DNA of 64,000 bases from Shewanella sp. OMA3-2 (GCF_021513195.1 NZ_CP090974.1:1314001-1378000), one strand, 5' to 3'; shown: positions 49,473-58,715, numbered from the stretch's first letter. Notes: generated from the sequence alone by a model not told the origin. Program-made: numbers and translations.

Positions 49473-52379
49473 TCAGAATTTCATTTTAACACCAGCAAAG
49501 AGTTGACGACCAATAACATCATAAGCTTGAGGTGTTGTATTGGTTCCCACCGCAGCACTGGTTGCCTGAATATCCGGTTGCTGATCGAATAAGTTATTTG
49601 AACCAATATACACATTAAGAGCGTCATTTATTTGATAACTTGCTCTCACATCTGCATAGTAAACTGCATCCATGGTGTTCAGATCATTCGATAAAGTCGT
49701 TTCCCCTAGCACTCCTTCTGTTTCAGCGCGATATGTCATCTGAGCGAACAGGTTAAAGTCTTCAGTGATGTCATACGACGCGTTTATCGTATAGCGATAT
49801 TCAGGGAATAATGTCGTCCCTAAGTTATCGATTGGGCCAGAAAGCGTGTCAATTTCATATTCTGCTAGGTAGTTAGCAATAAAATTCACTGTCAGATTAT
49901 CGAGATAATATGCCAATTCTAAGTCAACGCCACTAGTTGAAATAGTATTGGCATTAATTGATGTTGAATAAATATTTAGGATCGGGCCATCTTGCACATC
50001 TCTAAGGACTCGACCACCACAGGTTGGATCAAATTGTGATGGGTCTACATCGTAACAACGTTTCACCATAGTGTCAGGGGTGATAGTTGTAATGCCATCT
50101 TCAATCTCGATACCGTAGTAATCCACTGAAACAGATAAGTTATCTAGCGGGGTTAGCACAAAACCTAGCGTTAATGAATCGGCAGTTTCTGCTTTTAAAT
50201 CAGGTGATCCACTTTTAGACACTAAGGTATTATTTGTCTCTGAACCCACTAATATGTATTGACCGTTTGCATCAGTATCCATGCGGTTTGAAATTGCTGA
50301 GATAGAAGTACAATTCCGATCGGTATTTGTGGTGCCATTATTCGAGGTACCATTACAGACATCGATTGTTGGGTTTGCGACGCTGGTAGTACCCGTTGAG
50401 AAAATATCATTGATATTCGGAGCGCGCACAGAGCTTGACTGGCTTGCACGGATACGGAACATTTCATGGATCGGAGCATCAATACCTAGGCGGTAAGTTG
50501 AGGTTGTACCAATAGTAGAATAATCACCGAACCTTGCAGCTAGACTGAGGTTAAGCCAATCAGCAACTGGGACATATAGCTCACCAAATACTTCTGCAAC
50601 ATCAAAGCTTCCATCGATCGGCTGAACAGGGCCTTCGCGGGTGATGCCTAATTGGCGGAAACTATCAGGATTTTCAACAGCAGATTCTTTACGGTATTCA
50701 ACACCCGCAGCAAAACCTAAATTGTCATGTCCTAACGAAAAATCTAATTCACCGGAAACAACACTGTTTACTACAAACTGTTCAACTTTTCCGGTTTGTC
50801 CTGTGTTTACCGCAAGGTATTTCATTGCTTCATCAGAAAAGCCTGTAATACCCGCTTGACCAACTAAACTATCCGTTGTCCCAAATGGGTTTACTGGCAC
50901 ACAGCCATAAGTTCTGGCGATAACATCAGCACATTGGTATCCGCCGTTACCGTCCTCTTCTATAGTCAGTGCTTGTTGCATATTAGGGATGCTAAAATCA
51001 CCACTGTTCTGTTGTGTTTGTGAGGTTATGCCGTAAGTTGCCCCTGTTTTCCAATCCATACCATTATCTAAATAGTAAGTATAGTTACCGGCCACTCGGA
51101 ATGTATCGCGTTGGTTTTCTGTTATACGATTGCCAAATTCAAAGGTACGTCTATTCGTTGTGACTCCATCCAGGGAGGTATTGGAACCCATTGCCGCTAA
51201 AAGTTGTTGTCCAGCACTACTGCCAACAAAGTACGGACTGGATGCTACGTCGATACCGGTAGTCCCACCTTTGTTTTTTCTGAAGACATCATTGACAACA
51301 TCTATTGGTGCTTCTTCTAAATTAACGCTAGCTTGGGTTTGTGCGTAGTTTAATTCAACTTCCAACGATGATTTATCAGATAAGTCAAAAGAAATTCCCG
51401 AAGCGATATTGAAGCGTTGATAGGGTAAGACTAATGTACGGTTAGAGTGTTGATTATCCCAGTCTGAGTCACTGGTAGGCTGGTAATTACTGTCCAGTAA
51501 AGGTTGGTTGGCGTTAAATGGGTCGCCATTACCAAATATTTTTAAATCGCCATACCCAAGTAAAGCGCCATCGACGTGCCCAGGGCCATCTCGTCTTGCT
51601 ATGGTATCTCTAATGCCGTCGCCATTAGTATCAACAAAGCGCATTTCATATCGCGAAAAGTCTCTTGCTGAAGAATTCAATACTTCTTGATTAGCATAAC
51701 CAGCAGAAACCCAAGCATTGCCGGAATCAAAGTTTTTACCATAGGTAAAATCAATATTTTGTCGCTCAGCACCACCGTCAGATGAATCCGCAGCGAAAGC
51801 ATTGATTTCAGCACCATCAAAATTTCTCTTTGTAATGATGTTAATCACACCAGCAATGGCATCTGAACCGTAAATCGCAGATTGACCACCTGTTAATACA
51901 TCTACACGTTCAATAATGGCTGTAGGAATTGAGTTTAAATCAACACCATACCCAGTGTTGGCAGAAACACCCGAGACATAACGACGACCATTAACCAAAA
52001 CTAAAGTACGTGCAGAACCCAAATTACGAAGTGAGGTTGTAGAAACGCCGACGTTACTGCCTGCGCCACCAAGAGAAACGTTATCACTTGAACCATTAAT
52101 CGCAGAGGTGACAGAAGGGATATTATTTAGCACATCCCCAATAGAGATTGCCGCAACGCCCTCTATCATCTCTTTACCTACTTCGGTAATAGGTGCAGAT
52201 GATGAAACGTTAGCGCTACCTTTAAAAATGTTTGAACCAGTGACAGCGATACGTTCAACATTTTTTGGTGCTTGTTCAGTTTCTATCGTTGCTTCAGCGG
52301 CCAATGCTACTGGACTGAATAAAGCTGCAATACATAACGACAATGCTGTGCGGCTAAATTTTCTTTGATTGGTGTTCAT
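49473..52379 (-). CDS. TonB-dependent receptor, probable sialic acid or sialoglycan porin
   Basis: A 968-residue outer-membrane receptor with signal peptide (1-28), TonB-box-like VERIAVTGS near 40, plug domain (about 60-185, RTLVLVNGRRYVSG, GGQSAIYGSDAIAGVINIITK) and a large barrel ending in GVKMKF with the terminal Phe. It belongs to the long receptors that Alteromonadales and Xanthomonads use for carbohydrates. A NanR box lies 110 bp upstream and AGAGGGAAG precedes the ATG. Uptake of free sialic acid or sialylated oligosaccharide is inferred from position and regulation. Confidence 0.88.
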   Translation of the reverse strand: MNTNQRKFSRTALSLCIAALFSPVALAAEATIETEQAPKNVERIAVTGSNIFKGSANVSSSAPITEVGKEMIEGVAAISIGDVLNNIPSVTSAINGSSDNVSLGGAGSNVGVSTTSLRNLGSARTLVLVNGRRYVSGVSANTGYGVDLNSIPTAIIERVDVLTGGQSAIYGSDAIAGVINIITKRNFDGAEINAFAADSSDGGAERQNIDFTYGKNFDSGNAWVSAGYANQEVLNSSARDFSRYEMRFVDTNGDGIRDTIARRDGPGHVDGALLGYGDLKIFGNGDPFNANQPLLDSNYQPTSDSDWDNQHSNRTLVLPYQRFNIASGISFDLSDKSSLEVELNYAQTQASVNLEEAPIDVVNDVFRKNKGGTTGIDVASSPYFVGSSAGQQLLAAMGSNTSLDGVTTNRRTFEFGNRITENQRDTFRVAGNYTYYLDNGMDWKTGATYGITSQTQQNSGDFSIPNMQQALTIEEDGNGGYQCADVIARTYGCVPVNPFGTTDSLVGQAGITGFSDEAMKYLAVNTGQTGKVEQFVVNSVVSGELDFSLGHDNLGFAAGVEYRKESAVENPDSFRQLGITREGPVQPIDGSFDVAEVFGELYVPVADWLNLSLAARFGDYSTIGTTSTYRLGIDAPIHEMFRIRASQSSSVRAPNINDIFSTGTTSVANPTIDVCNGTSNNGTTNTDRNCTSISAISNRMDTDANGQYILVGSETNNTLVSKSGSPDLKAETADSLTLGFVLTPLDNLSVSVDYYGIEIEDGITTITPDTMVKRCYDVDPSQFDPTCGGRVLRDVQDGPILNIYSTSINANTISTSGVDLELAYYLDNLTVNFIANYLAEYEIDTLSGPIDNLGTTLFPEYRYTINASYDITEDFNLFAQMTYRAETEGVLGETTLSNDLNTMDAVYYADVRASYQINDALNVYIGSNNLFDQQPDIQATSAAVGTNTTPQAYDVIGRQLFAGVKMKF

Positions 52380-52488
52380 AGCTTCCCTCTTTGAGTTTTA
52401 TAGTTTTAATGTCATGTTCATCTATTTTGGTGTAACTAACCTGTTTAATTATTGAGTAGACAATGCTTGTTTTTGTGTCATGCAGTTA

Positions 52489-52501
52489 ACCTATCATACC
52501 A
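52489..52501 (-). promoter_or_regulatory. Predicted NanR operator of the TonB receptor
   Basis: On the minus strand TGGTATGATAGGTTAA, identical in its 13-base core to the box upstream of the alpha/beta hydrolase. Beyond it, 52502-52791 holds no gene; an imperfect AAATCAC-GTGATTT palindrome is visible near 52520-52548. Confidence 0.75.
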
Positions 52502-52791
52502 GTATGGGCTCGGCAACATAAATCACTCACAATACGCACTTGTGATTTACACTTTTGTAACCTTCAGGCTGTTAATTTTCTTAAACTCATTTATTTTTTA
52601 TATAAAATGTTTTAATTCAGTTGATTAGTGTTTTTATTGAAGTGTGAATAAGCTTTTTGGGGATATTTTTATGGAGGAGAGATAGTATTTTTAACACGTA
52701 GAAGTCGATGACTTTTTTTAAAAGCTAATAGGACACTTAGGTATTGTTGCAGCAAAAGCCCGTCAGCTAAGTTTTAAACTGTAAAACTATT

Positions 52792-53277
52792 ATGATTTTA
52801 TTGGCCAGTCATTCTTCCCATGATGAGCATCCCATAAGTTACAAAGCTATTGTTCATTTTCCTTGCTCAACCAATTGCACGGTAGAATTAACCAAAGTAA
52901 TGACAGAAGTGGGGCGTAGGTTAACTCGTGACGAGGTACGATATTACAGGGTGAGATTGATTGAGTAATATACCCAAATTGATTTATTTAATACGCCGAT
53001 GGCGAACCCTGTGATGATGACCGTGTTAGCTACATTTAATCAATGTTATCGAGGCGATACTATTTTTGTTGCTCAGGGGGATAGAGTTGTAATGAGCGAT
53101 ACGTAGGGACTTTTTAACACCATAGTACAGCACAGGCTGGAGAGCTTTACCTCTGATAAAGTGTTAACTATTGTTATAAAAGTTGATCTTACCCACCTCG
53201 ATTCTGAGCCAACTAAATCGTGTTACAGCCTTGCTGATGAGATATCTACAATGGTTAAAATAATAGTATTGGAATAA
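52792..53277 (+). pseudogene. Decayed unknown gene with two in-frame stops
   Basis: One frame of 162 codons runs from ATG 52792 to TAA 53275 and is broken only by TAA at 52966 and TAG at 53104, far fewer stops than expected by chance in AT-rich DNA. It would encode MILLASHSSHDEHPISYKAI at the start, GRRLTRDEVRYYRVRLIE before the first stop and end SLADEISTMVKIIVLE. A bidirectional terminator follows immediately. I do not recognise the family. It looks like a small gene inactivated by point mutations. Confidence 0.4.
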
Positions 53278-53280
53278 ATA

Positions 53281-53316
53281 AAAATGGCCAACTTAATTAA
53301 GTTGACCATTTTTTAT
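53281..53316. terminator. Bidirectional terminator
   Basis: AAAATGGCCAACTTAA and its near-complement (one A-C mismatch) with T runs on both strands, between the decayed gene and the convergent GYF_2 gene. Confidence 0.75.
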
Positions 53317-53353
53317 GAGTGCTTATTTTACTTGTACTATAAGGTGCTAAATA

Positions 53354-54634
53354 CTAACGACGCCTTCTACTGCGGCGGCGCATTCGGCCTTCTTTGTCTG
53401 CTGTAGTAGGTTCTCCGTCAGTACCATTTCTTTCTTCATTATCAAGAAAATCATCATCTAGATCATCATCTAGATCATCATTGCTGTGGGCTAAAGATAC
53501 CGGTGATTCCATTTTGACTTCTTGCTTTGGCTCAACTTTTTTATCGCCTCTGAATACTGATTTTAAAATACTGGTCACGCCTTGCAATTTCGCAGACGGT
53601 TCAGCTTTTGATTTTTCTGGTTCAGTTTTTGAACTAGACTTTTCATCAGGTACAGCAGGGCTTGCTTCAAAAACTTTCTCGAGCTTTTGTTCTATATTGT
53701 TTTTCAGTTCTTCAGAAAATTGAATGTTGTCAATTTTCTCTTGCGACTTTTTTGGCGTAATATCATCAATGGATTCCCCTGGCTTCAAGCGTACAGCAAC
53801 ATTGTCCATGCTGGCCGATGGTCGGATAGGCTGAGGGTCTAACGATGCTGTTCTGGGTCTAATTTCAGCAACGTTATCTAAGGTGATTGTTTTACTGATA
53901 ATAGGATCGACAGGCACTGTTTTGGTGGCTACAGGATCTAATGATAATCCTGTGCTGGCAATAGGGTCTAATGAGGCTGACTTAGTTGCTACAGGATCAA
54001 GAGATAATGCTTGAGTGGCGACAGGATCGATAGATGTTGGTTTCGTCGCTAATGGTTCAAATGATGCGCTTGAGGCAGCACTTGAAGTAATAGAAGCATC
54101 TAATGTTACTTGTGGCGGTGTTGGCACTGAAGCTTGATCTTTTTCTCTTGCTTCTAGGCGCTTATCAAACTCGGCAGTCACTTCAGCTATTTCAGATTTA
54201 GCAATACTGACAGCGTGAATAAGTTCTTCAAAAAGGGTTTGGTAACCTTCATATCGACTTTCAATGGTGCTGATATTATTTCTAACTTCATCGCTTAACT
54301 TACTGGTAAGTCGCTTGTATATGTTTATTTCTTGTTCTAATTCATATAGATAAGTTTTAGAGTATTTAATCGACTCATCCATTTCAACGAGCTTTTCAGT
54401 CAACTCACGTCGCTTAGAAGTAAACTCATTAATCAGCTCTTTTGGAATCTGAGCAGGTGATTCAGGCTGTGACACTAAACCAGAAAACTCACTAATATGG
54501 CTAACAGGCAGCCATTGTGAAAATGCTGGGTGCCAGCCATAACAGTTAGGCTGGTTTTGTACAAACGTAATAGCCTCAACTTCGGTTAATGGCCCTGTTA
54601 CGTCGCCATCATGTGAAAAAAACCATTTTTTCAT
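53354..54634 (-). CDS. GYF_2-domain protein with 10-residue repeats and Arg-rich tail
   Basis: A 426-residue protein starting at ATG 54634, chosen because MKKWFFSHDG aligns with its neighbour's MKEWYFSHNG. Residues 1-50 form a GYF_2 domain (GPLTEVEA, GWHPAFSQWLPVSHI). A coiled coil follows (about 62-165). Then come seven 10-residue repeats of the form S-L-D-P-V-A-T-K-x-x (about 191-260) and a low-complexity charged region, ending in an acidic DDDLDDDF stretch and RMRRRSRRRR. GYF_2 domains bind peptides or sit at membranes; no function is known here. The basic tail could bind nucleic acid. It is downstream of its paralogue in one probable operon. Confidence 0.8.
   Translation of the reverse strand: MKKWFFSHDGDVTGPLTEVEAITFVQNQPNCYGWHPAFSQWLPVSHISEFSGLVSQPESPAQIPKELINEFTSKRRELTEKLVEMDESIKYSKTYLYELEQEINIYKRLTSKLSDEVRNNISTIESRYEGYQTLFEELIHAVSIAKSEIAEVTAEFDKRLEAREKDQASVPTPPQVTLDASITSSAASSASFEPLATKPTSIDPVATQALSLDPVATKSASLDPIASTGLSLDPVATKTVPVDPIISKTITLDNVAEIRPRTASLDPQPIRPSASMDNVAVRLKPGESIDDITPKKSQEKIDNIQFSEELKNNIEQKLEKVFEASPAVPDEKSSSKTEPEKSKAEPSAKLQGVTSILKSVFRGDKKVEPKQEVKMESPVSLAHSNDDLDDDLDDDFLDNEERNGTDGEPTTADKEGRMRRRSRRRR
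53855..54064 (-). repeat. Seven tandem 30-bp coding repeats
   Basis: These encode consecutive decapeptides such as SIDPVATQAL, SLDPVATKSA, SLDPIASTGL and SLDPVATKTV. The unit is conserved more in protein than in DNA, suggesting selection on the peptide. Confidence 0.85.
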
Positions 54635-54701
54635 AGTCATTATTCTTATTTAGTCGTTATCAACAGTGATTAAGAGTTATCGCAAATATGATTTGGAATC
54701 A

Positions 54702-55127
54702 TTACTTTGTTGCGACGCCAGCAAGAGTTCTTTGTAAAGCCTCATACTGCTCATTAACACTTCGGATTGTTGTTTTAACTTCTTGATTTAAATTCTGGGT
54801 TACCGTTTTAGTCTTATTGGTATCACGATCAAAATCAGCCAGTGAAGTGCCAAGAGATTTTATCGTGGTTTCAATTCGACTAAGTGCGGTATTAAGCTCT
54901 TGTTCTTTAGCTATAAAACGCTCAATCAACTTTTTAGGGATTGCTTGAGGCGGAGGTGGTGGTGTGATGACGATATCAAATTCATCAACATGACTGACAG
55001 GTATCCATTGTGCATAAGAAGGATGCCAGGCATAGGAGTCTGGTTTTTTTTCGATAAACTTGTTTGAGTCCGTCAAGCCTAGCGGCCCGCTAACTTCACC
55101 ATTATGTGAGAAATACCATTCTTTCAT
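54702..55127 (-). CDS. Short GYF_2-domain paralogue
   Basis: A 141-residue protein. The N-terminal 50 residues form a GYF_2 domain nearly matching that of the downstream gene (MKEWYFSHNGEVSGPLGL, YAWHPSYAQWIPVSHVDEF). A PPPPPQ linker follows, then a coiled coil (about 68-135, ending VNEQYEALQRTLAGV). It equals the first third of the downstream protein without repeats or basic tail, so the pair arose by duplication. A 67-bp gap separates them and both point the same way. The two coiled coils are similar enough to suggest hetero-oligomers; this is inference. Confidence 0.8.
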   Translation of the reverse strand: MKEWYFSHNGEVSGPLGLTDSNKFIEKKPDSYAWHPSYAQWIPVSHVDEFDIVITPPPPPQAIPKKLIERFIAKEQELNTALSRIETTIKSLGTSLADFDRDTNKTKTVTQNLNQEVKTTIRSVNEQYEALQRTLAGVATK

Positions 55128-55467
55128 AGTTCCACTTTTATCCTTAATAGTGCTTGAGCTTATAATTATATTTATAGTTAATCAGGGGGTAGATTACAAC
55201 TGCAGCAACGTTTGGTGTAAACGTTACTTTGTTTGTCATGTTTTAGGTGCTAGCAGTCTAAAGCGACAAGTAGAAGTGACAATTAGCACAGATATAATTT
55301 GTTACATTAACCTATATTTTTTAACATCGCCACTATTTATCAAGGATTGATCTTGTTAAGTGTGTAATGTCTATTTGACGCAAACTTCACATTGTTGCGG
55401 TTATTGGCCTTTTTTAATGCTGATAAAATAGTCTAATTAACTTTAACCTGCGGTTCTTTGATATTGA
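55128..55467. other. Intergenic stretch upstream of the GYF_2 pair
   Basis: About 340 AT-rich bases between the GYF_2 operon start and the end of the pseudouridine synthase gene. No convincing ORF was found; it presumably carries the GYF_2 promoter. Confidence 0.5.
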
Positions 55468-57174
55468 TCACTCAAAATCAGCAAAAGTATTAAATTCGAT
55501 CCAGGCATTGCTGGTTGGATGGTTAAAACCGATAAATGCAGCGTGCAGATGCAACCTATCTTCTTGTATGCCATATAAATCATCCCCCACAATGGGTAGC
55601 CCTAAACCTAAATGGTGGGCGCAATGCATTCTAAGTTGATGAGTACGTCCTGTTTTGGGATATAAGTGTAAAAGGGTGCGGGCGCCTTTGTGTTTATACA
55701 CTTCCCAGTAGGTTTCTGCTTGTTTACCGTGTTCATAACAAACTAGTTGCTTGGGGCGATCATTTAAATCGACTCTAAGCGGTAAGTTGATTGTGCCATT
55801 TGGGCTCTTAGGTTTACCGTCAACTAAGGCAATATAGCGTTTAATGACTGTGCGGTTAATAAACTGTTGTTGTAATGCTTTATTAGCGTCTTTAGTTAAT
55901 GCTATTACCATTAGCCCTGAAGTCGACATATCAAGCCGATGGACAATAAGCGGGCCACTTGCTTGGGGAAATAACTGTTTCATTCTGGTTTGCACTGAGT
56001 CGGTAACATTTTTACCTGCCACAGAGAGCATTTCAGCGGGTTTATTGATAATCGCTAAATCTTTATCTTGATAGACTATTTCAATGTGCTTATCGACTGC
56101 AGTATTGACAAGTAATGGGTCTGGGTCGACTGTCATGCCTTTAAGCATGTGTGCCAATATAGGACGGCATTTACTGTGGCAGGCCGGATAGAAGTTTTTA
56201 TGCTGCTTTATTTCTGATTTAGGTGATGAACCCCACCAAAACTCAGCCATGGCAATAGGGGTTAACTGATGCTGAAACGCATATTGTAATAGTTTAGGCG
56301 CCGCGCATTCGCCGGCACCTGCAGGAGAAAGATGATTAGGGGCATCGTGAAATATTGTGTTTAAGTCTTTGCTTTCTGCTAACACATTTAAAAATTGGTA
56401 CTGATTAAATAACTTCTTTTGCAGTTGATTAGAAAGCTGTTTGCGCTGCTTTTTTAATTGGCTTATTTGCTGTTGTCGTGTATCAAGCTGTTGCTGGGTA
56501 TCGTCGACCTTGGTTGCCCAATGCTGTTTTAACTCAGCAAGTTGAAATTTTTGTTGCACACTCTGGCGGCTCAGTTCAATCGACAATGATGTAAATGCCT
56601 CCGCGGTGATATTATTTTGGGCTAAGGCTAAATCAGCCTGCTCACGCTGATCTTTTCTGTGTTTACGATTTTCAATAATGAATGATCGCAGCTGTGTGAG
56701 GTCATTTTCTGCTTGCTGCTGTTGAACCGCTAAAAGCTCAACGAGTCTGGCTAATTCAGGATCCGCTTCATACTGAGTTATGAGTTGAGTGATATCATTG
56801 ATTTGTTTGTTTTCAACACTAAAAAAGCTGTCTTTAGTTAACATGTCAAACACAGGTGGCACAAAGGGAGGCAAAATATTTTGATCTGCTAGTTTGCCTG
56901 AGAATGCCGCTAAAAATCCTAGCTTGTCCTGTTGGTCTTTAACAACCAGTACACCAAACATTTTACCTATGACCATGCCACGATCATTTTTAGGATCTAA
57001 GCCAAAGTTATGTTGCCAGGGATTTGTATTTAACAAGTCTTGCTGTAATTGCTCTGCAGCCTGTATGCACATGGGGTGGGGTTGGTAATAAAACGGAAAA
57101 GTAAACGACTCCGGTAAGATGTGCTCGGCAATACTGTCATTGAAAAGAATAAAACAGGGGTCATTAACAGCCAT
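55468..57174 (-). CDS. Long RluA-family pseudouridine synthase with coiled-coil extension
   Basis: A 568-residue protein. The C-terminal part (about 355-560) is a complete RluA-type synthase with catalytic Asp in IVHRLDMSTSGL near 405 and the KTGRTHQLRMHCAHH motif near 515. The first 350 residues are an extension: a globular start, a long Gln-rich coiled coil (about 145-265), and a segment with four cysteines (CAAPK, CHSKC) that could bind metal. Related long synthases occur in Shewanella and Vibrio. It should modify rRNA or tRNA uridines; the target cannot be read from the sequence. It appears monocistronic. Confidence 0.88.
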   Translation of the reverse strand: MAVNDPCFILFNDSIAEHILPESFTFPFYYQPHPMCIQAAEQLQQDLLNTNPWQHNFGLDPKNDRGMVIGKMFGVLVVKDQQDKLGFLAAFSGKLADQNILPPFVPPVFDMLTKDSFFSVENKQINDITQLITQYEADPELARLVELLAVQQQQAENDLTQLRSFIIENRKHRKDQREQADLALAQNNITAEAFTSLSIELSRQSVQQKFQLAELKQHWATKVDDTQQQLDTRQQQISQLKKQRKQLSNQLQKKLFNQYQFLNVLAESKDLNTIFHDAPNHLSPAGAGECAAPKLLQYAFQHQLTPIAMAEFWWGSSPKSEIKQHKNFYPACHSKCRPILAHMLKGMTVDPDPLLVNTAVDKHIEIVYQDKDLAIINKPAEMLSVAGKNVTDSVQTRMKQLFPQASGPLIVHRLDMSTSGLMVIALTKDANKALQQQFINRTVIKRYIALVDGKPKSPNGTINLPLRVDLNDRPKQLVCYEHGKQAETYWEVYKHKGARTLLHLYPKTGRTHQLRMHCAHHLGLGLPIVGDDLYGIQEDRLHLHAAFIGFNHPTSNAWIEFNTFADFE

Positions 57175-57332
57175 TACACACTCTTACTACACAAAAGGGC
57201 GATTATTTTACCCTGTAGTGGATTGTGATGCATCTATAAGTGTTATTACTTTAAGCTGTGTTCCAAGCTCGAAGGCTCAATAGACCTTAGTGTGATCTAG
57301 AGGATATTATATTTAAAAGTGTGTTTTATAAT

Positions 57333-57364
57333 AAAAATGGGCGCAGTATCAACGCTTCGCCCAC
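57333..57364 (-). terminator. Terminator after the VOC gene
   Basis: On the minus strand TGGGCG pairs with CGCCCA around a 14-base loop and is followed by TTTTTATT, 21 bases past the VOC stop. Confidence 0.75.
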
Positions 57365-57384
57365 CTTGTTATTGCAGACGTAGA

Positions 57385-57771
57385 TTAGTCTTTAGCCACT
57401 CTATGCAGTGCACACAGTTTATTACCATCTGGATCGCGTAAATAGGCCAGATACAATTCAAATTCAGGGCCTTGGCGTAAACCTGGTGCTCCTTCGCAGG
57501 CGGTACCGCCACTTTTCACGCCCATCGCTTCCCATGCATCGGCAATGGCTGGGGTTTCAGCGGCAAAACCAATAGTGGTGCCGTTACCGTGACAAGCAGG
57601 CTCACCGTTAATCGGTTTAGTTAATGCAAAAATACCTGTAGGAGTAAAGTAAAAGCAGCGGCCTTTATCATCTATCACGCCTGGTGCATGGCCTAAAGTG
57701 CCTAAAATGGCATCGTAAAACTTTTTTGATTTTTCAATATCATTAACGCCGATCATGATGTGACTAAACAT
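57385..57771 (-). CDS. VOC-family (glyoxalase/bleomycin-resistance fold) protein
   Basis: A 128-residue protein of the vicinal oxygen chelate superfamily. Two beta-alpha-beta-beta-beta modules are visible, the first starting FSHIMIGVNDIEKSKKFYDA and the second ending ELYLAYLRDPDGNKLCALH, the classic C-terminal VOC motif. Candidate metal ligands are His4, the Glu in PEFELYLAY and others, but substrate specificity cannot be told. Members include lyases, dioxygenases and antibiotic-binding proteins. It is monocistronic, with its own terminator, and lies downstream of the beta-lactamase gene on the same strand. Confidence 0.88.
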   Translation of the reverse strand: MFSHIMIGVNDIEKSKKFYDAILGTLGHAPGVIDDKGRCFYFTPTGIFALTKPINGEPACHGNGTTIGFAAETPAIADAWEAMGVKSGGTACEGAPGLRQGPEFELYLAYLRDPDGNKLCALHRVAKD

Positions 57772-57850
57772 GGTGACTCTCCGTATATGAACTCATTGAG
57801 TTCGATTAGTAGACTTATTTTTGGAGCTGGGTTGCCTGATTTTAGTAATA

Positions 57851-58632
57851 TTACTGTGTACGATTATATTGCTCAACTAGTTGAATGGTGTGGCTGAGTA
57901 ATGCCGTGTCACCACTGGCACCATGACCGGAATAACCAGGTTAATGTTAGGGAACTGTTGACTTATTTTATTGATCGTTGTCGGCCATGCCTGCATATCG
58001 GCCTCGCCAATATAGCCCATGGTTTTTGAATCGAGTGATTTGATTAAACAACCGCCGAATAGCATTTGCTGTTTGGGCAACCAAACAACCAAGTTATCTT
58101 TGGTATGCCCTGCACCGAGATCATATATCTCAATAAGATCAGACTTTATAGTATAACGACTACCTTTAAAGGCCATGCTTGCTTGAGGTTTATTATTAAC
58201 GGCTAAAATATCTTGGGTACGGTCAGATACAATGGTTTGTACCCCATGATTATTTAAATAACCTATGCCACCGGCGCGATCTTGATGTGAATGGGTCGAA
58301 ATACTAGAGACTGGAGTGAAACCTTGCTGTGTTATCCATTGAAGTAACAGCGCTGTATCGCTGTCTGTCCATGGTGTATCTATGATGTAAGCTTGTTTAT
58401 CTTGCACGACCACAAGCCCATTGGCTTCAACTAAGCCAAAGTCTGTGACTGTTAAATATGAATGATGCAGATAAACGCCATCAGCTATTTTTGCAATGAC
58501 AAACTCACCTTGTTGGCTGGTGCTGCCCGATCTAGTTTGGGTCACCGTTTCCGTATGAGCCTGGTTTTGGGGAGATATTAATAAACTCATTAAACACAAA
58601 CTGGTCAAACTGATTTTTAAGCCGTTATTCAT
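57851..58632 (-). pseudogene. Subclass B1 metallo-beta-lactamase, frameshifted at the 3' end
   Basis: As written the frame gives 251 residues: signal peptide (1-25), then a B1 fold with zinc ligands HSHQD at 114-118, His176 in GAGHTKDN, Cys195 in GGCLIKS and the substrate Lys198. It then reads LVIPVMVPVV where B1 enzymes have LVIPGHG with the last zinc ligand. One extra base at 57929-57931 (CCC instead of CC on the coding strand) restores PGHGASGDTALLSHTIQLVE and a stop at 57851, about 260 residues. Such enzymes hydrolyse penicillins and carbapenems in the periplasm. The protein resembles the SFB-1/SLB-1 and IMP group known from Antarctic Shewanella. Confidence 0.88.
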
Positions 58633-58715
58633 ACATTTTCCAAGATAATATCTGATGTTGGTTGAGCATCATATAGTGCACAACTGTCTGCTCTTAAAGA
58701 GGTGGTTATGGCATG

